64,000 nt of DNA from Scytonema sp. UIC 10036. Lineage in GTDB: Bacteria; Cyanobacteriota; Cyanobacteriia; Cyanobacteriales; Nostocaceae. Below, in pieces: positions 17,260 to 24,684 of the stretch (positions are counted from its first letter, which is position 1; each line of letters starts with the position of its first letter). Position numbers and translations under genes: made by a program. Under the pieces are notes generated by a model, which did no database searches, had not been told where the DNA came from, and was given only the letters and a program-made list of their open reading frames with translations. The DNA is taken from NCBI RefSeq assembly GCF_009725235.1, contig NZ_WJFC01000012.1, positions 1-64,000 on the forward strand, written 5' to 3'.

Positions 17260-18447
17260 TTAAGCAAGAGTACCTAAATCTTGCACCCAGTAGTGGTTGT
17301 AATTAATGGTGCCAGTGTCATGGGCAAGATAATAGTATCCAACTCCAAGGAATTGAAATACTGGATTTAATATATTGGCACGATGTTCCGGACTGTTCAT
17401 CCATCCTTGAAAAACCTGTTGAGGAGTTGACTGACCTGCGGCAATATTTTCTCCAATGGTGGAATATTGGAAGCCCGCCGCTATAGCGCGATTGCCCACG
17501 GAGGAACCATTAGAATCGGTGTGGCTGAAAAAGTCGTTGAGCGCCATATTTTGAACGTGTGTCTGGGCTGAATTATTTAACTTGTCACTCAACTGAAGCA
17601 GTTGTACGCCTGCTTTCTGACGTTCGGCATTTGTCAAATCTAAGATACTCTGTATGAAAGAATTGTTACCTGCACTTAAAGGTTGTGGGACTGAAGTAGG
17701 TACGGGTGATGATGTCGGTACACCAGACAAGCTCAAATTGTAGTTAGTATTTGCACCGCCAACTCCTTGATAAACTCGAACGTAATAAGTACCAGCTTGT
17801 AAATTGCTAAAACTCAGAGCTTCATTTGCAGCACTGCCGTTAGTCGATGCCGATATGATTTGTCCGGTACTATTCAGTAGTTGTACGTCTGCATTAGCAC
17901 TTAAACCATTTAATCTTAAGTTAAGGTTGGTGTTTTGAGAACTTAGGTCTACACGGTAGTAATCATTTTGGTCAGCATCACCAATAGATTCCCTGTATAC
18001 AACTGTCTGGGAATTTAAAACAATGTTGCGAGCCAAATTTAACGCATTACCAGCATAATCGCGACTCATGCTGATATCGACAAAGGGAGACGCTTGGCGA
18101 CCTTCGGTTAAACCAGAGGTGCGTAAATGGTCAAAAAGTTGCTCGTTGCTTAAGCTTGCAAGGTCAGCGTTGTTCTGACGGTAGAAATTGAGGTCAAAAA
18201 AGGGTGAAAATCGCCGTCCTTGTGAAATACCGTAATTGGATAAATGGTCGTAAGCTTGTTGGTTGCTGAAATTAGCTAAATCGCTATTGCTAGCACGGTA
18301 GAAGGATAAATCAACTAACGGAGAGAAGAGGCGATTTTCTGCCAGACCAAAGTTTTGAAAATGTGACAGCGCTTGTGCATCTGTTAGATTTTTGAGGTCT
18401 GGATTGGCACTTCGATAAAAATTCACATCAAATGCATTTACGGACAT
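17260..18447 (-). CDS. FYR/HFQNYG-repeat protein with PPC and CAP (SCP-like) domains
   Basis: This 395-residue protein has three N-terminal repeats of the family (FYRSANPDLKNL...HFQNFGLAENR and so on), one PPC domain (about 130-245, with DQNDYYRVDL and GTYYVRVY), a proline/serine linker, and a C-terminal CAP/SCP domain (about 265-395). The CAP signature is clear: LDLTNAERQKAGV, LNNSAQTHVQNMALNDFFSHTDSNG, IGENIAAG, VFQGWMNSPEHRANIL and HYWVQDLG. Bacterial CAP proteins are secreted, with proposed roles in surface, lipid or protease functions. Like its two neighbours it has no signal peptide. The combination of the repeats with a CAP end suggests that the repeats act as a common targeting or matrix module. 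Confidence 0.8.
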   Translation of the reverse strand: MSVNAFDVNFYRSANPDLKNLTDAQALSHFQNFGLAENRLFSPLVDLSFYRASNSDLANFSNQQAYDHLSNYGISQGRRFSPFFDLNFYRQNNADLASLSNEQLFDHLRTSGLTEGRQASPFVDISMSRDYAGNALNLARNIVLNSQTVVYRESIGDADQNDYYRVDLSSQNTNLNLRLNGLSANADVQLLNSTGQIISASTNGSAANEALSFSNLQAGTYYVRVYQGVGGANTNYNLSLSGVPTSSPVPTSVPQPLSAGNNSFIQSILDLTNAERQKAGVQLLQLSDKLNNSAQTHVQNMALNDFFSHTDSNGSSVGNRAIAAGFQYSTIGENIAAGQSTPQQVFQGWMNSPEHRANILNPVFQFLGVGYYYLAHDTGTINYNHYWVQDLGTLA

Positions 18448-18490
18448 AGGTAGCGTTCAAAGAGATACTTAATGGGTTTGTTTTACCTTG

Positions 18491-18510
18491 GTATTCCCTA
18501 TGCCATAACA
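18491..18510 (-). promoter_or_regulatory. shared upstream motif, copy 3
   Basis: The coding strand reads TGTTATGGCATAGGGAATAC, 44 bp before the start of the 17260-18447 gene. It is slightly diverged from copies 1 and 2 but keeps GGCATAGGGAAyAC. Confidence 0.45.
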
Positions 18511-18711
18511 TCTCAAACCTTGAAAATACTGAATTTTCAAAGTAGAGAGTTTAAGAAAAAATGTTAAATGGGAACACAAGCAAATATGGTATCAAAAGAA
18601 ATCCCAAAATACTTGTAAACTAAAATACATAAATTTTCAGAAGCATTTTCCGGATTTATGCAAGCGATCGATGATAATCTAGATTCACTGTTGCTAGACT
18701 AAGGGGAAAAA

Positions 18712-19599
18712 ATGAGTCAATCCATTCTGCTGATTGGCAGCAACGGTCAAGTGGGTACAGAACTGCAAAAAATCCTGACCCCCTACGGAAATACCGTCGC
18801 AGTTGCACGTCCAACTATAGACATGACAAAACCGGAGACTCTGTGCAGTATCATTGGAGAATACAAACCTCAAATTATCATCAACGCTGCTGCATATACC
18901 GCTGTTGACAAAGCAGAAAATGAAGTGGAAGAAGCAATGGCTGTCAATGGCATAGCACCAGGAATTTTAGCTGAAGAAGCTGACAAATTAGGCGCTTCCC
19001 TGATACACATCTCTACTGATTATGTTTTTGATGGTAACAATAGTCGTCCTTACTTGGAGACTGACACAATCAATCCTTTAAGCGTCTATGGCAAAACCAA
19101 GCTCAGAGGAGAAGAAGCGATCCAAAAACTTTGTACCAATTACTTTATTCTTCGCACGGCTTGGGTATATGGAACTTTCGGTAAAAGTAACTTTGTCAAA
19201 ACCATGCTGAGACTGGGAGGAGAAAGAGAAGAACTTCGCGTTGTAGCCGATCAAATTGGTAGCCCGACTTGGGCGAGAGATATTGCAGCTGCGATCGCCC
19301 AAATTCTTCCCCAACTTAGTCCAGAAATGTCCGGAATTTACCATTACACTAACAGTGGTGTTGCGAGTTGGTACGACTTTGCTGTTACCATTTTTGAAGA
19401 AGCGCAGCGGCTTGGGTTTCCCCTAAAAGTGCAGAAAGTTATCCCTATCTCGACATTAGAATATCCAACACCAGCCCGCCGCCCCAGCTATTCTGTGCTT
19501 TCTTGTGCCAAAATAACCAAAGTTTTAGGAACTTATCCACCTCACTGGCGACAAAGTCTTAGGGAAATGATTGAAGAGTTGTTAGTTGTTAGTGGTTAG
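18712..19599 (+). CDS. rfbD: dTDP-4-dehydrorhamnose reductase
   Basis: RfbD/RmlD performs the final NAD(P)H-dependent reduction to dTDP-L-rhamnose. The 295-residue protein is a short-chain dehydrogenase. The Rossmann loop is LLIGSNGQVGTEL, then INAAAYTAVDKAE, HISTDYVFDG and the catalytic YxxxK in VYGKTKLRGEE. C-terminal features are ILRTAWVYG, VVADQIGSPTWARDIA and PARRPSYSVLS. An AGGGG ribosome-binding sequence precedes the ATG at 18712. It heads a plus-strand group with rfbA and two glycosyltransferases, consistent with rhamnose-containing surface glycan assembly. The stop codon runs straight into tandem repeats. Confidence 0.95.
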   Translation: MSQSILLIGSNGQVGTELQKILTPYGNTVAVARPTIDMTKPETLCSIIGEYKPQIIINAAAYTAVDKAENEVEEAMAVNGIAPGILAEEADKLGASLIHISTDYVFDGNNSRPYLETDTINPLSVYGKTKLRGEEAIQKLCTNYFILRTAWVYGTFGKSNFVKTMLRLGGEREELRVVADQIGSPTWARDIAAAIAQILPQLSPEMSGIYHYTNSGVASWYDFAVTIFEEAQRLGFPLKVQKVIPISTLEYPTPARRPSYSVLSCAKITKVLGTYPPHWRQSLREMIEELLVVSG

Positions 19600-19735
19600 T
19601 TGATAGTAGATAGTTGTTAGTTGTTAGTTGTTCTAAATAAGAGTAATAACAAATGGCTAATGGCTAATGGCTAATGGCTAATGGCTCATGGAAGACTGAC
19701 AAATGACAAATGACAAATGACAAATGACAAATGAC
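19600..19735. repeat. three adjacent heptanucleotide repeat blocks
   Basis: GTTAGTT-type units are followed by about five ATGGCTA units and then about five TGACAAA units. The last block ends at the rfbA start codon (...AAATGACTATGAAAGC), so the whole leader of rfbA, including the place for a ribosome-binding site, is tandem repeat. Confidence 0.9.
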
Positions 19736-19736
19736 T

Positions 19737-20813
19737 ATGAAAGCATTGATTCTCTCAGGCGGTAAAGGTACGCGTCTACGACCTCTCACTTATACGGGAG
19801 CAAAACAACTAGTACCGGTTGCAAATAAACCAATATTATGGTACGGCATTGAAGAAATGGTCAGTGCTGGGTTGACGGATATTGGCATCATTATCAGCCC
19901 GGAAACGGGAGGAGAAGTTAAAGCCAAAACCGGAAATGGGGAACTTTTCGGAGCAAATATCACCTATATCTTACAAGATCGACCTGCAGGGCTTGCTCAT
20001 GCAGTTCAAGTTGCTCATCCGTTTCTGGAAGATTCTCCATTTCTGATGTATTTGGGGGATAACTTAATTCAACAAGGCGATTTAAGCCATTTTCTACAAC
20101 TTTTTACTCAAAATCAGCAAGACGCTTTGATTCTTTTACGTGAAGTTACTAACCCCAGTGCTTTTGGAGTGGCTAGGGTTGATGAAACAGGGCGAGTGGT
20201 AGAGCTGATTGAAAAACCAAAAGACCCTCCTTCCAATCTGGCTTTGGTTGGTGTTTATTTCTTTTCTCACGTGATTCATGATGCGATCGCTAATATCAAA
20301 CCTTCTGCAAGAGGCGAATTAGAAATCACTGATGCTATTCAATGTCTGATTGACAATCAAAAACACGTGGTAGCTTGTCAATTGGAAGGTTGGTGGTTGG
20401 ATACTGGGAAAAAGGATGATTTACTAGAAGCTAATCGGCTGATTCTCGATACTTACTTAAAGACTTCTATTTTAGGAGAAATTGATACCCAAAGCCAAAT
20501 TATTGGACGGGTGAAAATTGGGAGTGGCTCTAAAATCATCAACTGTACAATTCGTGGACCAGTTGTCATTGGTAACAATTGTTATATAGACAACTGTTTT
20601 ATTGGTCCTTACACTAGCATTGCTAACGACTGTACCCTCATTGAGACAGATGTGGAACACAGTGTTTTGTTGGAAGGTGCTAAAATAGTGGGCATTCATC
20701 AACGTATTATTGATAGCGCGATCGGACAACGAGCACTGTTGAGTGCTACACCCCGCCATCCAAAAGCTTTACGATTTCTCATTGGTGATGACAGTCAAAT
20801 AGAATTAACGTGA
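19737..20813 (+). CDS. rfbA: glucose-1-phosphate thymidylyltransferase, long form
   Basis: RfbA/RmlA makes dTDP-glucose from glucose-1-phosphate and dTTP, the first step to dTDP-rhamnose. At about 358 residues it belongs to the long-form group, with a nucleotidyltransferase domain (MKALILSGGKGTRLRPLT, KQLVPVANKPI, LGDNLIQQG, EKPKDPPSNLALVGVYFF, GWWLDTGKKDDLLEANR) plus a C-terminal left-handed beta-helix of hexapeptide repeats (INCTIRGPVVIGNNCYIDNCFIG split over two coils). I prefer the ATG at 19737 (MKALIL); an ATG two codons upstream lies in repeat DNA. The stop overlaps the GTG start of the next glycosyltransferase gene by four bases, indicating coupling. Confidence 0.93.
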   Translation: MKALILSGGKGTRLRPLTYTGAKQLVPVANKPILWYGIEEMVSAGLTDIGIIISPETGGEVKAKTGNGELFGANITYILQDRPAGLAHAVQVAHPFLEDSPFLMYLGDNLIQQGDLSHFLQLFTQNQQDALILLREVTNPSAFGVARVDETGRVVELIEKPKDPPSNLALVGVYFFSHVIHDAIANIKPSARGELEITDAIQCLIDNQKHVVACQLEGWWLDTGKKDDLLEANRLILDTYLKTSILGEIDTQSQIIGRVKIGSGSKIINCTIRGPVVIGNNCYIDNCFIGPYTSIANDCTLIETDVEHSVLLEGAKIVGIHQRIIDSAIGQRALLSATPRHPKALRFLIGDDSQIELT

Positions 20814-21667
20814 TTTATTTTTTAACAATTAACTATTATTCTACTCCTCTTGTTAAGAAGTTAATTAGTTCTTTACCAGATACTGAACAGTGTGAATACA
20901 AGATTATAATCATTAACAATTCTCCTGATGATAATTCTATCAAACAACTCGAAAATGAATTTGTAGTGATTTTTGAGTCAACTCATAATCTGGGTTTTGG
21001 TCATGCTTGTAATGTAGGTTTGAAATGGATTTACGAGCAAGACCCTCAAGGGATTGTGTGGATTATAAATCCAGATGCTTATTTATCAGAAAACCCTTTA
21101 GACAAAGTTCGCTCGTTCTTTGAGTCAAATCCCGAAATATCAATTCTTGGTACGATTATTCATACTCCCACAGGAGAAATTTGGTTTGCAGGTGGATGCT
21201 TTACTCCTGCTACCGGGACGATCGCCACTCAAGATTTATTAACACATACAGAAACAGAGTATGTAACCTGTAATTGGGTATCAGGTTGCAGCCTAATTGT
21301 CAATCTTCGGAAATTTGATAATGTTCCTCAATTTGACAGGGCTTACTTTCTCTATTATGAAGATTTTGACTTATGCAAAAGATATGCACTTCAAGGACAT
21401 ATTATTGCAGTCACTAAGCGATTTGGTGTGATTCATCAACCTTCTTCAATTACCAATAAATACATTTTTAGAAAAATAAAACACAGTACTTATAGTTATT
21501 TAATGACTTTAGAGAAATATACAAATAATTTGATTCTAGTACTGCGATTAATCCGTCTGCTTGCTTACGCTATAGTTTTAATAATTGTCAAGCCTCAAGT
21601 TGCATTTGGTAAATTTTCAGGAGTTTTGATGTATTTTAGGCGAATGGTGAGTAACACCCTTCATTAA
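20810..21667 (+). CDS. family 2 glycosyltransferase, rhamnosyltransferase-like
   Basis: This 285-residue GT2 enzyme starts with a GTG that overlaps the rfbA stop (GTGA). The N-terminal strand is IYFLTINYYSTPLVKKLISSL, then KIIIINNSPDD, NLGFGHACNVGLKWI and the donor/metal site WIINPDAYLSE. CNWVSGCSLIVNLRKFDNV and FDRAYFLYYEDFDLCKRY complete the pattern seen in rhamnosyl- and related glycosyltransferases. A hydrophobic C-terminal stretch (LILVLRLIRLLAYAIVLIIV) suggests membrane association. Coupling with rfbA fits transfer of rhamnose to a surface glycan; the exact acceptor is unknown. Confidence 0.85.
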   Translation: MIYFLTINYYSTPLVKKLISSLPDTEQCEYKIIIINNSPDDNSIKQLENEFVVIFESTHNLGFGHACNVGLKWIYEQDPQGIVWIINPDAYLSENPLDKVRSFFESNPEISILGTIIHTPTGEIWFAGGCFTPATGTIATQDLLTHTETEYVTCNWVSGCSLIVNLRKFDNVPQFDRAYFLYYEDFDLCKRYALQGHIIAVTKRFGVIHQPSSITNKYIFRKIKHSTYSYLMTLEKYTNNLILVLRLIRLLAYAIVLIIVKPQVAFGKFSGVLMYFRRMVSNTLH

Positions 21668-21674
21668 CCACTCT

Positions 21675-21725
21675 CGTTCCCAGGCGGAGCCTGGGAATGC
21701 AGTCTGGGAGGCTCTGCCTCGTGCT
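21675..21725. repeat. interspersed hairpin repeat
   Basis: TTCCCAGGC-GGA-GCCTGGGAA (21677-21697) is a 9-bp stem with a 3-nt loop, followed by GGGAGGCTCTGCCTCGTGCTCCC. A related CTCGTTCCC...GGGAACGAG element occurs at 44788-44854. It is a repetitive cyanobacterial spacer element that could also slow transcription between the two glycosyltransferase genes. There is no T-tract. Confidence 0.7.
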
Positions 21726-21777
21726 CCCTGTAGTGCCCACCCTACTAAATTTTTGTCAAAACCGATCGCAATCTTAA

Positions 21778-22875
21778 ATGAGCAAATTATTAATTAATCT
21801 ATCAGTTGTTTTTTCCCAGCCTACTGGTATAAGCAACTATGCAAAAAATCTTTTTCCCTATTTAAAAACCCTCAATCCAACTTTATTAACTGCCTATGAC
21901 TATCCTGATTTTAGTTGTTATTCAATTCCTGGAAAACTCACACCCGCTCAAGGTACAAAAGGGCATTTTGACCGCCTTCTATGGACTCAATTTCAACTCC
22001 CTCAAATTTATAAAAAGCTAGAATCTCACCTGATATTTTCACCCATACCGGAAGCGCCTTTGTATAGAAAATGTCGTTTTATTGTCATGGTTCATGACCT
22101 CATTCCAATACGCTTTCCCAAACTTTCGTCCCCGCTAACATACTATTTTCGCTATTACATTCCTCAAGTGCTCAATCAAGCACAACATATTGTTTGTAAC
22201 TCTCATTCTACAGCCAAGGATATCGCTCAGTTCTACCGCATACCAGAAAGCAAAATTACTCCCATTCCCTTGGCGCATGATGCCAGTCGTTTTTGCCCTG
22301 TTTCTTTGGAGGCTAACGAGCAAGCTTCCCTCACCACAAAATGTCCCTACTTCCTTTATCTTGGGCGACAAGACCCCTATAAAAACTTACTCAGACTCAT
22401 TTCAGCTTTTGCTGCAATACCCAATCATAAAGATTATGAACTGTGGTTTGCCGGATCACAAGATAAACGCTACACTCCAAGTTTACAAAAACTAGCTGAG
22501 GAACTTAATGTTATCCATCAAATCAAATTCCTCAACTATGTTCCCTATGAAGATTTGCCCAAAATTATCGGAGGTGCGATCGCTCTAGTTTTCCCCAGTC
22601 TTTGGGAAGGATTTGGTTTTCCAGTTTTAGAAGCAATGGCTTGCGGTACGCCCGTAATTACGTCTAATATTTCCTCTTTACCAGAAGTCGCTGGTGATGC
22701 TGCTATTTTGATCGATCCCTACAATGTTAAGGAAATAACCGAAGCCATGCAATTAATAGCAACTGATTCACAATTGCGTCAGCGTCTTTCTACCGAAGGA
22801 ATCCATAGGGCAAATCAATTCAGTTGGGAAAAAACAGGGCTAGCTACAGTTGAGGTTTTATCGCGTTATTTATAA
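21778..22875 (+). CDS. family 4 glycosyltransferase
   Basis: This 365-residue GT-B fold glycosyltransferase transfers a sugar from a nucleotide donor with retention of configuration and probably acts in the same surface-glycan pathway as rfbACD. The N-terminal domain includes FSQPTGISNYAKNLFPYL and FIVMVHDLIPIRFP, followed by HIVCNSHSTAKDIAQFY and the inter-domain region TPIPLAHDASRF. The C-terminal domain has FLYLGRQDPYKNLLRLI, then the GT4 donor site ALVFPSLWEGFGFPVLEAMACG (EX7E) followed by TPVITSNISSLPEV. It follows the GT2 gene on the same strand after a 110-bp spacer containing a hairpin repeat. Confidence 0.92.
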   Translation: MSKLLINLSVVFSQPTGISNYAKNLFPYLKTLNPTLLTAYDYPDFSCYSIPGKLTPAQGTKGHFDRLLWTQFQLPQIYKKLESHLIFSPIPEAPLYRKCRFIVMVHDLIPIRFPKLSSPLTYYFRYYIPQVLNQAQHIVCNSHSTAKDIAQFYRIPESKITPIPLAHDASRFCPVSLEANEQASLTTKCPYFLYLGRQDPYKNLLRLISAFAAIPNHKDYELWFAGSQDKRYTPSLQKLAEELNVIHQIKFLNYVPYEDLPKIIGGAIALVFPSLWEGFGFPVLEAMACGTPVITSNISSLPEVAGDAAILIDPYNVKEITEAMQLIATDSQLRQRLSTEGIHRANQFSWEKTGLATVEVLSRYL

Positions 22876-22886
22876 ACTACTGCAAT

Positions 22887-23642
22887 TCAAGCACGGATAA
22901 TAGTTATCCCAGCTGCTTTGTAAGGCTGAAGGGCTTGCTCGCTAACAGTGTTTTCAGTCACTAAGTGTGTCAGTTGAGCGATCGCCCCTACAATATATGG
23001 TGCGGCTGTTCCCAATTTTTCCTCAGAAGCAAGCGCAACAACCTCAGCAGAACTATCCATCATTGCACGCTTGACATAAGCTTCCTCTAGATCAAGTACA
23101 CCAATTCCCATATCTGGGTGCAAGCTGCGTACACCTAACAGGCATAAATCGGCACGGATACTCCGCAAAGTATCAACAGTTGCAGCCCCAACTGCTACCA
23201 AAGAATTTTTCAAAAGCCTTCCACCAAGGAGTATGACTTCAATATTTGAATTTTCTACCAAAGCTACAGCAATTGGGGGACTGTGGGTGATGATTGTAGC
23301 GTGTAAGTCTTTTGGTAAATATTCTACGACTTGTAGTGTCGTTGTACCACCGTCCAAAAGCACCACCTGTCCCCGACGAACCAAACCCGCAGCTGCCTTT
23401 CCAATCGCTACCTTCGCTTTTTGAGCTTGGCTTTGCCTTGCTGTGTAGGTAAGTGCTTGCCCAGACACGGGCAACGCGCCTCCATGTACGCGCATCAGTA
23501 GCCCAGCTTCAGCCAAATCACGTAAGTCCCGACGAATGGTGTCTTCTGAAACATTCAGATGGTTGCTCAAGTCCGATGAAAGCACCTTTCCTTCACGGCG
23601 TAGGGATTCCAGAATAAACTGTTTTCTTTCAGCATTCAACAT
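22887..23642 (-). CDS. DeoR/GlpR family transcriptional regulator
   Basis: This 251-residue DNA-binding repressor has an N-terminal DeoR winged helix (RKQFILESLRREGKVLSSDLSNHLNVSEDTIRRDLRDLAEAGLL, split here as one motif region at residues 5-50) followed by VHGGALP. The C-terminal DeoR sensor domain starts near residue 75 (KVAIGKAAAGLVRRGQVVLLDGGTTTLQV) and resembles the sugar-phosphate isomerase-like effector fold, so a phosphorylated sugar is the likely ligand. It is divergent from a Cof-type HAD phosphatase. The 123-bp space between the two start codons carries TGCGTTT direct repeats that are plausible operators for both genes. Confidence 0.9.
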   Translation of the reverse strand: MLNAERKQFILESLRREGKVLSSDLSNHLNVSEDTIRRDLRDLAEAGLLMRVHGGALPVSGQALTYTARQSQAQKAKVAIGKAAAGLVRRGQVVLLDGGTTTLQVVEYLPKDLHATIITHSPPIAVALVENSNIEVILLGGRLLKNSLVAVGAATVDTLRSIRADLCLLGVRSLHPDMGIGVLDLEEAYVKRAMMDSSAEVVALASEEKLGTAAPYIVGAIAQLTHLVTENTVSEQALQPYKAAGITIIRA

Positions 23643-23648
23643 CGGTTT

Positions 23649-23722
23649 TGCGTTTTAATACAGGTTTATGTTTGTAAATGCGTTTTTATGCGTTTATAAT
23701 CTGATATATAAGTTTCAACGCA
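23649..23722 (+). promoter_or_regulatory. promoter of the HAD gene with repeated TGCGTTT boxes
   Basis: A -35-like TTGTAA (23672-23677), a 17-bp spacer and a perfect TATAAT (23695-23700) face the HAD gene. TGCGTTT occurs at 23649, 23679 and 23689, the last two 10 bp apart inside the spacer, and an inverted AACGCA occurs at 23717-23722. Direct repeats with one-turn spacing over a promoter, beside a DeoR-type gene, suggest autoregulated repression. The sequence pattern is seen; its function is inferred. Confidence 0.55.
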
Positions 23723-23765
23723 CAGTGTTGCTTGAATCTTTCCATTGTACGCGGAAGAAAAGACT

Positions 23766-24590
23766 ATGAAAAAGGCGATGACTACAACAACTTACCAGCT
23801 TGCTGCGATCGACCTTGATGATACTTTATTGGGTCCTGACAAACAGATTAGTTCTGAAAACAGAGCCGCAGTACAATTATTGCGGAACCTTGGTATGCGT
23901 GTGGTACTGGCTTCCGGGCGCAAACATCAGAATATATTGCAATTTCACCAACAGCTTGGTTTGCGCGGTCTCATCGTGTCCAGTCATGGAGCATTAGTCA
24001 AAGACGCAGAAACAGGCACAATCCTGCAACAGCAATTAGTACCTGCCAATCTTGCACGTCAGGTAATGGCAGATGGACTAGCTTATGGCTTGACTCTCAT
24101 CTGCTACTACAGTGACGGAGTACGTGTCAGCGAGAAGAATGTTTGGACTGATTTGTACCAGAAGCGCACTGGTGAGGCGGTAACGGAGGACAGCAATCTT
24201 GTTCAAAATCTACATGAGGCTCCGCAGAAGATAATTTGGAGTGGAGATCCCGAACGTATTTCAGAACTACATCAAGCTGCAAAGGCAAGCTATCAGGAAC
24301 ACCTCAACATCATACCAACAGATCCAGAGAATCTAGATTTTACAGCCTTGGAAGTCAATAAGGCAGTCGGAGTAGCAGCCGTCGCTCAGCATTATGGTGT
24401 CAAGCCAAGTGAAGTTATTGCTTTTGGCGATGGTAACAACGACGTACCTCTGCTCTCTTGGGCGGGTCTTGGAATTGCAATGTCTCACGCTTGTCCAAGT
24501 GCGAAAAAATCAGCTGTCTTTGTGGCTTCCCCCGGTAATCCAGAAACTAGTTTCGCCCGTGCTGTTGCAATGGCGTTGGCTTCCAGCTGA
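23766..24590 (+). CDS. Cof-type HAD family phosphatase
   Basis: This 274-residue HAD superfamily IIB (Cof) hydrolase probably dephosphorylates sugar phosphates or similar metabolites. HAD motif I is AAIDLDDTLLGPDKQIS (nucleophile Asp in DLDDT), motif II lies in VVLASGRKHQNI, the cap domain is in the middle, and motifs III/IV are EVNKAVGVAAVAQHYGV and VIAFGDGNNDVPLLSWAG. The ATG at 23766 has GGAAG about eight bases upstream; a TTG at 23745 is a weaker alternative. It is divergent from the DeoR-type regulator and likely under its control, with a phosphosugar linking the two. Confidence 0.9.
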   Translation: MKKAMTTTTYQLAAIDLDDTLLGPDKQISSENRAAVQLLRNLGMRVVLASGRKHQNILQFHQQLGLRGLIVSSHGALVKDAETGTILQQQLVPANLARQVMADGLAYGLTLICYYSDGVRVSEKNVWTDLYQKRTGEAVTEDSNLVQNLHEAPQKIIWSGDPERISELHQAAKASYQEHLNIIPTDPENLDFTALEVNKAVGVAAVAQHYGVKPSEVIAFGDGNNDVPLLSWAGLGIAMSHACPSAKKSAVFVASPGNPETSFARAVAMALASS

Positions 24591-24684
24591 TTTAGCCGCT
24601 TTGCTGTACTCTATCAATAAACAACGCCGCACTTTGTCCTTCAGCTTAAAACGGGCGATCGCTTTCTTACGTCTTTAACCGAGA

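Noticed and set aside
7270..19735. Tandem repeats at 7270, 8166, 10434, 12590 and 19600 as possible CRISPR arrays
   Set aside because: Units are 7 bp, contiguous and without unique spacers; no cas genes are in the window.
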